A DNA stretch of 64,000 nt, taken from NCBI GenBank assembly GCA_963793645.1, contig CAWCAW010000008.1:1-64000 (forward strand), read 5' to 3'. Below the pieces are notes generated by a model. It ran no database searches and was not told where the DNA came from. It was given only the letters and a program-made list of their open reading frames with translations. The position numbers were made by a program, and so were the translations under genes. Below, piece after piece: positions 37,209-46,454 of the stretch (the first letter of the stretch is position 1; every line of letters starts with the position of its first letter). The stretch comes from CAWCAW01 sp963793645 (GTDB taxonomy: Bacteria; Actinomycetota; Acidimicrobiia; Acidimicrobiales; UBA8190).

Positions 37209-38573
37209 TTACAGCGGCGAATTGACCTCGGCGATGGCGGCGATCTCGGCGACGTCGTCCGCCAGGAGGAATCCCGCCGCCACCGCGCGCGCCGCGGCCG
37301 CCGCGAAGCGGTCGAGGTAATCCGCTCTCGATTGGTAGAGGGAGCCGAGCTTGGCCTCATCAAAGGCCACCGTGGTGCCGCACAGCAATGCGATGAGCGG
37401 CGTGGGATGGCCACTGTTTCCGAGTCCCGAGAGCTGGGCCACGGGCACGTCGACGTGCGGGGTGCGGACGCCTCCGAGTGTGTTGCCGTGATCGTCAGCG
37501 AGGAGCGCGCCATCTCGCACGGCCAGGCGCGCTGCCGGGGCCGGCGGCGTGCCGTGGCGGACCCAACCGTCCAAGGCAAAGGCAGCGGCATTGACGATGA
37601 AATGCTTCGGCCCGGCGTTCATGGGCAGATCCAGGGGCAGGCCGAAGAGCTCGGCCTTCGGTTGCCACGCGGCGGCCAGCTCATCGATGGGGCGCGCTCC
37701 GTCGTCTGTGAATCCGACCGCGAAGGTGTACACGTCGGCATGCGCCGTGGCCGCCATCTCCCAGGTCACCAAGGTGTCGCTGTCGTCCTGGCGGGCGGCC
37801 AGGTAGGTGAGTTCGATGAGGTCGGTCTCGGACTCCACACAAAGCATCGGGACGCGCGGGGTGTCGAAGAGCACCGGCTCGCCGCGCATCGATGAGTGCA
37901 CATCGCCGTCGCCCTCTAGCGCGGCGGCCCCACCTCCCCGGGCCAGAAGGAGAAAGCCGTCGTGAACCTGGAGCACCGGATCGACATCGTTGACGTAGGT
38001 GGTGAGGCGGGCTGCGGACTGCGACTCGCCGACAGCGATGACGCGCTCGACGGGAAGTGTGTCCAGGATCGTGCCCCGAGCGTGACGCAGCACCTCGCTC
38101 ACCTGCGCGTAGATGTCATAGGAGAACCGGTCGCCGGGGTGCCGCAGTTCTCCGTAGCGGGCTACGTCAATGCCGCGCAGACCGGCACTTTCAAAGCCCA
38201 TGACGCTCGATCCGCCCATCACCCCGATGTGCTGGGCCGAGACTCCGACCCAGGCTGCTCCCCGGCGGATGATCTCTCGATGGGCGATGAGCCATGACGT
38301 CGCCGCGTCGAAACCGCTGGTGACGTTGAGCCATTCGACCCACACCGTGCCGTCGAAGTCGGCGTCACGGACGGGCCGGTAGACGAGCAACCTGGTGGTG
38401 AAGTCGGCCTCCTCGTGAGGAGCCGCCCCTGTCGGTGTGTGAGTAAAAGCGCGGGCCGTCCCCGAACAGGAGTACTCGCCTTGGACGTAACCGACGTCAG
38501 CCAGGTCGAAGCTGGTCCCGGCTACGAAGGGTGCACCACCGTCGGTGAGCGTCTCGAGCCTGGCGTCGGCCAC
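37209..38573 (-). CDS. Large alpha/beta hydrolase-domain protein
   Basis: 454 residues. The nucleophile elbow is GESQSA (Ser at about residue 183), preceded by a long N-terminal region (VWVEWLNVTSGFDAATSWLIAHREIIRRGAAWVGVSAQ) characteristic of the Abhydrolase_10-type domain. A likely acid is in the CVESETDLIELTYLAA strand and a His in GPKHFIVNAAAF. No signal peptide. Substrate unknown; actinobacterial relatives are often annotated as esterases of unknown specificity. Confidence 0.8.
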   Translation of the reverse strand: MADARLETLTDGGAPFVAGTSFDLADVGYVQGEYSCSGTARAFTHTPTGAAPHEEADFTTRLLVYRPVRDADFDGTVWVEWLNVTSGFDAATSWLIAHREIIRRGAAWVGVSAQHIGVMGGSSVMGFESAGLRGIDVARYGELRHPGDRFSYDIYAQVSEVLRHARGTILDTLPVERVIAVGESQSAARLTTYVNDVDPVLQVHDGFLLLARGGGAAALEGDGDVHSSMRGEPVLFDTPRVPMLCVESETDLIELTYLAARQDDSDTLVTWEMAATAHADVYTFAVGFTDDGARPIDELAAAWQPKAELFGLPLDLPMNAGPKHFIVNAAAFALDGWVRHGTPPAPAARLAVRDGALLADDHGNTLGGVRTPHVDVPVAQLSGLGNSGHPTPLIALLCGTTVAFDEAKLGSLYQSRADYLDRFAAAAARAVAAGFLLADDVAEIAAIAEVNSPL

Positions 38574-38576
38574 GAG

Positions 38577-38825
38577 CTACGACGCCACAGAGCGAGCGGG
38601 ACGACATTCGAGCAGATGTTCCCGGCCCGCGGCAGTGACGGAGACAAGTCGGCCCTTTTTGGTGTCGTGATGACAGGCCACGAATCCCTGGTCATTGGCG
38701 TCCTCCCACACCGGCAGCCGAGGACACGACGTTCGCCACGCCTCGAGCACCTCCCCATAGGGCCGAGGACCGGGACCCAACCATTCCAGAAGGTCGAGAA
38801 CCAAGGTTTCGACAGTGTCGGACAT
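38577..38825 (-). CDS. Small conserved hypothetical protein
   Basis: 82 residues: DTVETLVLDLLEWLGPGPRPYGEVLEAWRTSCPRLPVWEDANDQGFV followed by HHDTKKGRLVSVTAAGREHLLE. The pattern looks like a small winged-helix domain. Such proteins are widespread and uncharacterised. The start is ATG 38825 (MSDTV) or 38837. It lies 3 bp upstream of the hydrolase gene on the same strand, so they may share a transcript. Confidence 0.65.
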   Translation of the reverse strand: MSDTVETLVLDLLEWLGPGPRPYGEVLEAWRTSCPRLPVWEDANDQGFVACHHDTKKGRLVSVTAAGREHLLECRPARSVAS

Positions 38826-38922
38826 GGTTGCCCCCAAACAGAGAGTGTTCGACTGTCGAGATTACTTGAGCACGCGACGTTCAGGTGGGCGAGGGGGGAG
38901 CTGGGTCCGTTGGCGCGGGTTC

Positions 38923-39663
38923 TTACCGGCCGGCTTCCAGGATGGAGAGGTCGCGATTGGCGCACTGGTTGTGTTGCCATTCCTCGTTGAGGATCACGCC
39001 CACGCAGTGGAGCACCGAGTACGGCTCCCCGGGGTGCGCGGGCGGGTCGGGGGGAATGCAGACACGCTCGAGCTCGTGCGGCGTGAGTGCGTCGATGGTC
39101 TCGCCCACCATGTCCATGCGGGCCCGGCGCACTTCGAGCACGGCGCCCCACGATGGCACCGCCTCCGGATCGAGTCCGATCGCACGCGGATCGGACAGCC
39201 ACGAACCGGCCAGTCCCCACGGGTGGAACGGGAACGACTCGTGGCGAATCATGTGCCCCAGCCAGGCGTCGGTGGCGAGGATCAGGTGACGGAGCGTCTC
39301 CACAAAGCTCCAGTCGGCGTCGACCCGCTCGTGGAGGATCGACTCGGGAAGCATTTGGGCCCGTTGCACGGTGGTATCCCACAGTTGTTCGATCATGACC
39401 CACGCTTCGGCCAGGCCTTCCGGATCGGTGGCGCGCAACCTGGCGCGGCCGGGAAATCGACGGTTGAGCTCGGCTTCGACGAGCGGAGCGATCTCCACCC
39501 CGTTGATGTGCAGTCGTTCCATGCGTCCGGAAATGTCGGCATCCCAGAACTCGCCGTCGGTGATCTTGGCGCCTTCGAAGACGGGACTGTGCAGTCGCGC
39601 CCGGGAGAAGTCAACGTCGGCCAGTCGAGCACCCTGGAACGCCGGACCCATCTCGAAGCCCAT
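38923..39663 (-). CDS. DinB family protein with an N-terminal pentapeptide-repeat segment
   Basis: 246 residues. Residues about 1-45 hold pentapeptide-like repeats (FQGARLADVDFSRARLHSPVFEGAKI). The rest is a DinB/MDMPI-type four-helix bundle: SFVETLRHLILATDAWLGHMI, a long loop, and HCVGVILNEEWQHNQCA. Conserved His residues at three sites could bind metal, as in mycothiol- or bacillithiol-dependent DinB enzymes. Mycothiol use fits the ino1 gene in the same window. Start ATG 39663, divergent from the DUF2142 gene. Confidence 0.78.
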   Translation of the reverse strand: MGFEMGPAFQGARLADVDFSRARLHSPVFEGAKITDGEFWDADISGRMERLHINGVEIAPLVEAELNRRFPGRARLRATDPEGLAEAWVMIEQLWDTTVQRAQMLPESILHERVDADWSFVETLRHLILATDAWLGHMIRHESFPFHPWGLAGSWLSDPRAIGLDPEAVPSWGAVLEVRRARMDMVGETIDALTPHELERVCIPPDPPAHPGEPYSVLHCVGVILNEEWQHNQCANRDLSILEAGR

Positions 39664-39687
39664 AGCCCCGCAACGTACTCTTGGCGT

Positions 39688-41259
39688 GTGACGGTGCTCA
39701 AGGGGATGGCGAGGTCCTGGCGTTATGTGTTTAGTACCAAGGCCGGCAAGTTCCTGGTCCCCCTGTTGCTGATCTGTGCGCAAGGGGCAGCGTGGGCGTT
39801 CGCGACTCCGCTTCTGGCCGGTCCCGACGAGCCGTCTCACATCATCACGGCGGCTGCCGACGTGCGCGGCCACCTGTTCAAGCCCGAAGTTCTCCACGAG
39901 CCCAAGGCGATTCAGAGCGCCCGGCTTCCCCTCACTTTTGCCGACATGCAGAGCGAGTCGCTCTGCCTCGAGCTCAGCACAGGGCCGGCCAACTGCCGAC
40001 TCCCTCCGACGCAGTGCAAAAGCCTCACCAGCTCAGAGGTGCGCTGTGGTTTGCCCGCCAAGTCCGGCGGCGCAATCGAGACCGCCACCACGTACACAGG
40101 GAGGTACCCCCCGCTTTACTACCTCTTTGTCGGGAGCCCGTCTCTGGTGTGGACCTCGTCGGGTGTCGTCTATGTCATGCGCTTGCTCAGCGTCTTGTTA
40201 AGTGGACTGCTGATCGCCGTGGCGTTGTATGCCGTTCGGCGCTGGTCGACGACCCCATTGATCGTGGGAGGCCTGGCACTTGCCCTGACACCTTCGGCGG
40301 CGTACCTCATGGCCGTGATCAATCCGAATGGCTTCGAAATTGCCGCCGCCATCAGCGTGTGGGTCACCGGCATGGTTCTCGTGAGGGGGCATTGGGAAGA
40401 GCCCCCCGTGCTTCTGGTCGCCATAGTCGGCGTCAGCATGTCGCTGCTGCTCTTGGCCCGGGCCTCGTCGCCGGTGTGGGCGGCGGTGATCGTCGTGATA
40501 CTGGCGTTGGCCTCTCGCCAGAGCATGTGGGTGACGTTGGTCCGTTCCCGCGCCGTGCGTTGGTGGACGGCCGTTGTCGCCGTGGTGGGGGTTGTCGCCG
40601 TGGGCTCGATCGAGGCGTTGCATTCGTCGATCGTTCTTCCCGCCGGCCAGACCGAGGCTGGAGTTCCCTTGGTGACGATCGCCAAGACGGCGCTTGGCCA
40701 GTCGAACACATTGCTTCGGGAGATGATCGGTGTTCTCGGTTGGAACAACGCTCCGGTTCCTTTGTTCACGACGGTGATTTGGTACACGGGACTGGTGTTC
40801 ATTGCGGTGATGGCGCTGAGCTCGCTGCGGGCCACCGGTGTGCGCCCGATGTGCGCAGTCGTCGTCGCCGCGACGGTGACGGTGGCGGCACCGGTGCTGT
40901 ACAACGTGGCCACGGCGCGCACCTCGGGGTATCTCTTCAACGGGCGGTACACGCTTCCGGTAGCGGTTGGCGTGGCCGTGGTGGGATCGATGCTGGCCCC
41001 CGAATCAATCCGTAGGTGGTTGCGTGGTGTTGGCGTGTTGCTGGTTTTTGTGGCGCTGGCCAACGTGGCGGCATTTGCGTGGGTGCTGCGGCGGTACATG
41101 GTCGGAGAAGATGGACCGTCGAATCCGTTTGCCCATGTGGCCGGGCACTGGAGCCCGCCCATCCCTCTCGTTGTGCTGGTCCTGCTCTTTGTTGTCATCG
41201 AAGCGGCCACCATGCTCTGGTTGTGGACCGTCGCTAAGGAGATTCCCGCCCCGGCCTAG
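39688..41259 (+). CDS. DUF2142 family membrane protein
   Basis: 523 residues with about ten helices. GPDEPSHIITAAADVRGHL near residue 50 and GRYPPLYYLFVGSPSLV near residue 140 are conserved DUF2142 features that resemble the acidic and aromatic loops of GT-C glycosyltransferases; a TxxNGFE-type segment lies in the first helices. Probably a lipid-linked sugar transferase or wall polysaccharide protein, but this is not proven. The GTG at 39688 is chosen because the long upstream frame overlaps the minus-strand DinB gene. Confidence 0.75.
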   Translation: MTVLKGMARSWRYVFSTKAGKFLVPLLLICAQGAAWAFATPLLAGPDEPSHIITAAADVRGHLFKPEVLHEPKAIQSARLPLTFADMQSESLCLELSTGPANCRLPPTQCKSLTSSEVRCGLPAKSGGAIETATTYTGRYPPLYYLFVGSPSLVWTSSGVVYVMRLLSVLLSGLLIAVALYAVRRWSTTPLIVGGLALALTPSAAYLMAVINPNGFEIAAAISVWVTGMVLVRGHWEEPPVLLVAIVGVSMSLLLLARASSPVWAAVIVVILALASRQSMWVTLVRSRAVRWWTAVVAVVGVVAVGSIEALHSSIVLPAGQTEAGVPLVTIAKTALGQSNTLLREMIGVLGWNNAPVPLFTTVIWYTGLVFIAVMALSSLRATGVRPMCAVVVAATVTVAAPVLYNVATARTSGYLFNGRYTLPVAVGVAVVGSMLAPESIRRWLRGVGVLLVFVALANVAAFAWVLRRYMVGEDGPSNPFAHVAGHWSPPIPLVVLVLLFVVIEAATMLWLWTVAKEIPAPA

Positions 41260-41266
41260 AGGATAA

Positions 41267-41890
41267 TTAACGCTGTTCCTGCGCCAACGCGGCCGACAGC
41301 ACGGCACCGAGGACAGATGCGCTCACTTGGCCGGCTTTGTCCGCGTCGTAGCGGGCCAAGCAATTTGTGGCAAAGCCGGATAACTGAAGCTCAAAAGCGT
41401 CGACCACCCATTGCGGTGGATCACCCTGGCCATTTGCCGCGCTCCAGGCGTATTGGGAGATGCGTGTGGCATAGCCCATCCGCTGGGCCTCTCGCATGTC
41501 CGGGGAGATTCCCGGACGATCAACATGCATGTCCCAAAAGGCCTTTCCCATCAGTCGGGCGTTGAGCTCATGCAAGGTCGCGGCCGTCTTTTCGAGCCAG
41601 GTCTCGAGGTCAGCGTCAGGGGCCGGCGGCCCGGGCATGAGGTCGTCGTATCGGACAATCATCTCGTTCATGGCGGCGGCCATGACCTCGTTGTGGGTCG
41701 AGAAGTGTCGGAACACCGTCCTTCGGCTGACGCCGGCGGCGGCGGCTATTTCCTCGATGGTGACATCGAAGCCGCCCGCAGCCAGGGCAGCCACGGCTCC
41801 GTCGACGATGCGAGCCTGGACCACGGCACGGGTCTCCTCCCCGAGCGTGGGCCTGTCCCGGGGGGTGTCACCGTCGTCTCGGGTCGCCAC
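41267..41890 (-). CDS. TetR family transcriptional regulator
   Basis: About 207 residues. The helix-turn-helix is ARIVDGAVAALAAGGFDVTIEEIAAAAGVSRRTVFRHFSTHNEVM. The ligand-binding half has no close known match. A GTG at 41932 would lengthen the protein, but that codon lies within the palindrome at 41927-41944 and would leave no space for a promoter, so the GTG at 41890 is preferred. It is divergent from a Cys-rich protein gene; three operator-like palindromes lie between. Confidence 0.85.
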   Translation of the reverse strand: MATRDDGDTPRDRPTLGEETRAVVQARIVDGAVAALAAGGFDVTIEEIAAAAGVSRRTVFRHFSTHNEVMAAAMNEMIVRYDDLMPGPPAPDADLETWLEKTAATLHELNARLMGKAFWDMHVDRPGISPDMREAQRMGYATRISQYAWSAANGQGDPPQWVVDAFELQLSGFATNCLARYDADKAGQVSASVLGAVLSAALAQEQR

Positions 41891-41926
41891 TTTTCGAACC
41901 CCCCGTCGCCATATCCCTTGGAGACT

Positions 41927-41998
41927 TGACACTCTAGAGTGTCATATGAGACACTAAAAGATGTCAATATAGACATTGCTTGGTGTCTCTTAAGACAC
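41927..41998. promoter_or_regulatory. Three palindromes between the TetR gene and the Cys-rich protein gene
   Basis: TGACACTCTAGAGTGTCA (41927-41944) is a perfect 18-bp palindrome. ATGTC/GACAT arms flank 6 bp (41961-41976), and GTGTCT/AGACAC arms flank 4 bp (41983-41998). All share GTGTC/GACAC half-sites. Their centres are 33 and 22 bp apart, near whole helical turns, so bound dimers would face the same side. This is a likely TetR operator array. Confidence 0.7.
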
Positions 41999-42447
41999 TA
42001 CATAGCGCCAAGCGACCGGTCAACGCGGTCAACCTGGCTCTTTCGAACGGCGAGGAACACGTGCTCAGGCCCTGTAGCCAGCCATTGCTCATTCACGACA
42101 ATGGAACCGCGACCTGCTTCGTACCCGGTTGCCTCAACAGCCTCAGTGTGGGGGAGGGGGTCCGACGTCACGGCTTCGTGGTGAACTGCCGTGGCCTGCT
42201 CGGAAGCCTGTGCACCGTGTGTCATGGGAGTGCAACGGCAGGGGCAGAGCCCGGTGGGATCGTAGGGGACACCGCGAGCTGCCCAGGTGGCGTCATTGTC
42301 CACGCCGATCTGAGCGTCGAGTGTTCCGAGCCCAACTGCCGTCCAGATGGGTCCCCGGACGAGTGGTTTGCCAAGCACCGCGATATCGAGGCTTGCGGCC
42401 ATGACTGCATCCTGTGTGCGGTGTTGGAGGACGACTCCGAGGTCTGA
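41980..42447 (+). CDS. Cys-rich hypothetical protein
   Basis: 155 residues with about eleven cysteines, including CFVPGC, CTVCHG, CSEPNC and CGHDCILC, like a multi-zinc-ribbon protein. Codon third positions are GC-rich in this frame, supporting real coding. The TTG at 41980 lies inside an operator-like palindrome; a later start is possible because the first clear RBS is not seen. Divergent from the TetR gene. Function unknown. Confidence 0.45.
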   Translation: MVSLKTLHSAKRPVNAVNLALSNGEEHVLRPCSQPLLIHDNGTATCFVPGCLNSLSVGEGVRRHGFVVNCRGLLGSLCTVCHGSATAGAEPGGIVGDTASCPGGVIVHADLSVECSEPNCRPDGSPDEWFAKHRDIEACGHDCILCAVLEDDSEV

Positions 42448-42698
42448 CACGACGCGAACACGTGGTCCGGAAGTCGTAAACCGCAACGGCCCCCAAGGCG
42501 AGTGATCGGCGCGCGTTCGCGCCTATCGAACGTAGGCCACACGCCGATGACGATCCGCATTTTCGGGCGAGATTGACTCTTCCCGATCTGGATAGGCGAG
42601 CCGGCCCCATGGGCCGAGCTCTCTGCATCGAGCCGAATGATCACCGCGGACACGGGGCTAATATCCCGCCGTCGACGCACCTTCGGAGGTGGACCACG

Positions 42699-43142
42699 GT
42701 GACCGACCTGTTCGATGTGTGGCTGAGCGCCTGGAACAACAACGAGGGCGGCATCCTCGCGGCAGTGATGACCGATGACGGGACTTACGAGGACGTGCCG
42801 TGGGGCCGAGTCCTTGTCCCGGCCACCATCGCTGAACAGGTGGACCTGGGTCATCGCAACTCATCTGATCTCTCTGTGAGATATCTGACGACGTTGAGAA
42901 GCGGCGACCAATACGCAACGGAGTGGGAGATGGTCGGTACCAATGACGGGCCGATCGCCAGAGGCCTCCCCGCCTCGGGTCGCATCTGGAAGATCCATGG
43001 GGCTTCGGTTGGCTTGACCGAAGGCGACAAGATCAAGGTACATAGGGACTTCTGGGATCTTGGCGGATGGCTGGCGCAGCTTGGCGTTGCCCTGCCCCCA
43101 CAGGTCGCCTGGGTCAGGGCCAACTGGTCAGAAGGCGAGTGA
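42699..43142 (+). CDS. SnoaL/NTF2-like protein
   Basis: 147 residues, beginning GTG after a GGAGG-type site at 42685-42689. FDVWLSAWNNNEGGILAAVMTDDGTYEDVPWGRVL is the classic first helix pair and strand of the SnoaL-like fold (a cone-shaped alpha+beta barrel), later WEMVGTNDG and KIHGASVGLTEGDKI. Members act as isomerases, cyclases or hydrolases on small hydrophobic molecules or bind ligands. The 251 bp before it (42448-42698) hold no clear gene. Confidence 0.75.
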   Translation: MTDLFDVWLSAWNNNEGGILAAVMTDDGTYEDVPWGRVLVPATIAEQVDLGHRNSSDLSVRYLTTLRSGDQYATEWEMVGTNDGPIARGLPASGRIWKIHGASVGLTEGDKIKVHRDFWDLGGWLAQLGVALPPQVAWVRANWSEGE

Positions 43143-43143
43143 C

Positions 43144-43721
43144 TCAGCGCACACTCTGCATCACGGCGTTGACGTTGGCCACGTCGAAGTCGGCCGGGTC
43201 GAAGGGACCGCCGACCCATTCGAGCATCCCGTCGTGATCTTCGTGTTCAGGGTCAGTCACGGCATTTAGGAACGCGGTGTAACGATGGGTGCCACCGACA
43301 TCGTCGGGAGGGCAAGCATTCTCGCCGTCGAGGCAGACGCCGAACTTCAAGCCGAAATAGGACCACGTCAGGTCCTCGACGACCACGTCGTGCTCCCAAC
43401 CGTCGCCAAAGTCGTATTCAAAAATGCAAAAATGAAGCGTCGCTCTTCTCGAAGAGCCTGCAGGACGGTCACGCCCTTTTCGTCAATCTCGTCTTCGGGG
43501 TAATCGTCGAAGCACATGCCAATACGTCTGTCGCCGATCAAAAAGGCATGCATATGTGAGTTGTTCCACCCCATGGCGGCCAACAGGATCGAGCTGAGCT
43601 TGGCCATGCGGATGCTGCCGGGAACCAGGAGCCTCCGCCAGACCACGGGATTCACACCCTTGAGCTGGATCCGGAGCCGGAAGACGCTCTGGCCGGGAGG
43701 TTGGGGGCCATTCGGAGCCAT
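43144..43721 (-). CDS. Plasmid pRiA4b ORF-3-like protein, frameshifted
   Basis: The first part (SVFRLRIQLKGVNPVVWRRLLVPG, DDYPEDEIDEKGVTVLQAL) and the second part (YDFGDGWEHDVVVEDL, CLDGENACPPDDVGG, LEWVGGPFDPADFDVANVN) match the two halves of the PRiA4_ORF3-type domain. They are joined by one extra base in a run of five A's on the plus strand at 43420-43424; with four the sequence reads AFEYDFGDGW. Such proteins are common in accessory regions and often sit near transposase genes. Function is unknown. It ends at the end of the SnoaL-like gene. Confidence 0.8.
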
Positions 43722-43796
43722 GTAGCAAGGTTATGCGAGCACGCTCGCTTTACGCAGAATCTCGAGGGTGAGTGCAACAGACGGTGGCGCAGAGAA

Positions 43797-46454
43797 CTAG
43801 CTAGCGCCGAAGCAGCAGAAGCCAAGTCCTGAGTAGTCGGGGGAGATTGACTCTTTTCTGGCGTAGATAAGAGCATCCGCCGCTCGGCCATGGGCTTTGA
43901 GCTCCCGATGGAACGGAATGGTGAAGTGGAACGCGCATTCGTCGACGACCGGGATCACGCTGGCGACGATGCTGCGAGCTCCGGATGCCAGGAGAAGTCC
44001 GCTCAGGCCGAAGGTGCCGGGGCTGTCCGCATCGGTCATGCCGGTCTCACAGCAAGAAAGCACCACTGTGGTCGGTACACGGTTCAAACGAGAAACGTCG
44101 TAGCCGGTCAAGGGGCCGTTCGCGAGTTGAAGTGAGGATAGCAGTGGGGAATCGCTGCGGAACGAGCCGTGTGTAGCGAAATGGACCAGATCCGCCGACG
44201 CCAGGGTGGCCATCACCGCCTCAACCGTGGCGTCGTCCCCCGCCAGCACCCTGGTGTCTGGCCCCCAGATTGCCATCACAGCCTCGGCTTCCTGCGCTGA
44301 ATGAAGGAGCCCGGGTCCACACACGACCACGACGTTCGGTTGAGCAACGCCGTCGGTGCCGTTTGTGTATTGGGCGGCTCTCGCCCACGCTGTGGCGGAC
44401 GGCGCCACCACGACAGGGCGAGACTCGAAGGCCGGCAGCGCGCCCCAGGGTACCGACCCCACGGCCCCCCACGGGACGACGACGGTTTCTGCTTTTGAGT
44501 CCGCCAGGCAGAGTGGATCGATCAACAGAGAGGACAACCCTCGGAGTCGGTCATCCAGTTGCATTGAGCGGGACGCGGCGCCGTCGGTGTGTCCTGCAAC
44601 CATGCCGATCATCGTCATCCGAAGGCCCGCGGCGGCACGCCGTACCTCAGCGACAGAAGCCAAATCTACGCAACGGCCGCGTCCATCCTCAAAGACGATG
44701 GCACAGAGCCGATCGCCGGACGGGATGTATTCGATCAACACACGATGGTCCAACCTGTTGATGAGGTTGAGTGGCGAGCTGACACGCTGGTTCTCTCTGG
44801 AAACGGCGTGGCGCGCGCGCCGTCGCACCAGCTCCTCCAGCGCACGTTGGGTTGTTCTCAGCCGCCGCTGTTCGAACGGTTCCAGGGGGGAACTGTCCAT
44901 GGCATGGGTGATCTTTCGGAGCTCTTCGAGTCGGCGAGCCATCTCCGGGTCATCGTTCATGCCGCGTGGTTCCTGGGAGAATCGGATCCTCTCGATCCAC
45001 CCCAGCGTTCGGATTGGCGAGTGCCGAGCTTGCCCCAGCGACATGGCCAGCGCGACGGCCTCATCGGCTCGGCCCGCCCCTTGCACCCGGAGCTCGGTCG
45101 AGCCATTGGCAGCCTGGTGCGCCAATAGGGCATTCACCGCGGCATCCATGGATCGCCCTGCCGCGGCGTCTCTTCCTTCGGAAGTACGAAACCGCGTCTC
45201 GGCGATCCAGGCCAAAAGGCGATCCAGGTTGGCGCCCCCCTTGTGGAGTCGTCGGAGCCGAGCAAGCGGAACACGTGCTGCATCGTGTTGTCCGGCTTGT
45301 AGGAGCAGGTCGACGGCGGATGCGTCGGCACCAAAGGAGCATGACGTCCAGCCCGCCGAGCTCAGAGCCTCGCTCACCTCGAGGAGCGCGTTGGCTCGTT
45401 CCTCGGGTGACCAACCCGATTCGCTCAAGATCTCGTAGTACCGCGCCACCGATACCCACCTGAGACGACCTTGGCTTTCGAGTTCCGTGCGAGCTCGACT
45501 CGCCCAATCTCGTGCTCGAGGCGCCTGTCCTTGGGCCAGGCAAATTCTGGCCGCAGCGAGGCAAGCCTCGGCCAAATCCGCCCTCTGCTCGAGCGTTTCA
45601 AGAAGGCCGATTGCTCTTTCAACCACTGCTCGCGCCTCGGCGAAAAGACCCGCTTCGGCCAGTGTCTCAGCGCGGTCCAGGAGGATCTCGGGTCTTTGTA
45701 TGCCCAGTGACGTAGCCCTGCGCTGAGAGTCGTCGAACCGTTGCAACGCCAAGGCAAGATTTCCTTGCCGTGCTGCGATGTAGCCACTGTTGTGAGCAAT
45801 ACCCACCATTTCAAACTCGTCGCCGATGCTCTCGTTTATCCTGGCGGCTTCCGAAAGATCAGATTCAGCAGCGTCAAAATCACCCCATTCGGCGCGGATG
45901 ATGCCACGATTGAAGTAGGCCCTTGCTTCGAATCGAGGCGACGGCGCGGCTCGAAATGCGTCGATGGCCTTATCCCAAGCAACCAAGGAGGCGCTGTCGC
46001 GCCCGGCGCGGTGCAGGACCAAGGCCAGTTGTGCAGAGGCCGTCGCAGAGTCGATCCCCGTCAGCTGCTGGGCGGCCGACTCGAGGGCGGAAACTGCGAT
46101 ATCCACCTGGCCTCGAAGCGCCTTCTCGAAAGCGAGAGGAATGGCGACGCGCTGAGCCTCATCGGTGTCTCCCGAACGCAGAAAGAGCAACTCAGCTCTG
46201 TTCAGAGCATCGAATGCCTCCTGCCGCCGTCCGAGCTTGCGAAAGGCAAGACCGCGAGCCCACCATCCCCTTGCCTCGGGATTGACGAGTTCCGCATGCT
46301 GTAGCGCATCGAGTACGTCATCATTAGCGACTTCAAGGGCTCTGGTGGCGTCCTCCTCGGCTATGGCAAAGGCATGGCCTACCGCCGCCAGCGCCGCGTC
46401 TAAATCGTCACCCACTCGGTGTCGAAGCCAGTCGAGGAGTCTTCGGGGTGCCAA
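43797..46454 (-). CDS. TPR-CHAT domain protease-like protein
   Basis: 885 residues. The first 400 residues are TPR-like helical repeats (ARGWWARGLAFRKLGRRQEAFDALNRAELL, ARAYFNRGIIRAEWGDFDAAESDL). The last 300 form a CHAT domain, a caspase-fold cysteine protease: catalytic His in VHFATHGSF (about residue 762) and Cys in LSCCETGM (Cys802). Substrate cannot be read, but the upstream ECF sigma and 151-residue genes suggest regulation by cleavage, as with Csx29/Csx30 in type III-E CRISPR (analogy only). The start is TTG 46454 or GTG 46415; both overlap the upstream gene. No CRISPR array is present. Confidence 0.85.
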   Translation of the reverse strand: MAPRRLLDWLRHRVGDDLDAALAAVGHAFAIAEEDATRALEVANDDVLDALQHAELVNPEARGWWARGLAFRKLGRRQEAFDALNRAELLFLRSGDTDEAQRVAIPLAFEKALRGQVDIAVSALESAAQQLTGIDSATASAQLALVLHRAGRDSASLVAWDKAIDAFRAAPSPRFEARAYFNRGIIRAEWGDFDAAESDLSEAARINESIGDEFEMVGIAHNSGYIAARQGNLALALQRFDDSQRRATSLGIQRPEILLDRAETLAEAGLFAEARAVVERAIGLLETLEQRADLAEACLAAARICLAQGQAPRARDWASRARTELESQGRLRWVSVARYYEILSESGWSPEERANALLEVSEALSSAGWTSCSFGADASAVDLLLQAGQHDAARVPLARLRRLHKGGANLDRLLAWIAETRFRTSEGRDAAAGRSMDAAVNALLAHQAANGSTELRVQGAGRADEAVALAMSLGQARHSPIRTLGWIERIRFSQEPRGMNDDPEMARRLEELRKITHAMDSSPLEPFEQRRLRTTQRALEELVRRRARHAVSRENQRVSSPLNLINRLDHRVLIEYIPSGDRLCAIVFEDGRGRCVDLASVAEVRRAAAGLRMTMIGMVAGHTDGAASRSMQLDDRLRGLSSLLIDPLCLADSKAETVVVPWGAVGSVPWGALPAFESRPVVVAPSATAWARAAQYTNGTDGVAQPNVVVVCGPGLLHSAQEAEAVMAIWGPDTRVLAGDDATVEAVMATLASADLVHFATHGSFRSDSPLLSSLQLANGPLTGYDVSRLNRVPTTVVLSCCETGMTDADSPGTFGLSGLLLASGARSIVASVIPVVDECAFHFTIPFHRELKAHGRAADALIYARKESISPDYSGLGFCCFGAS

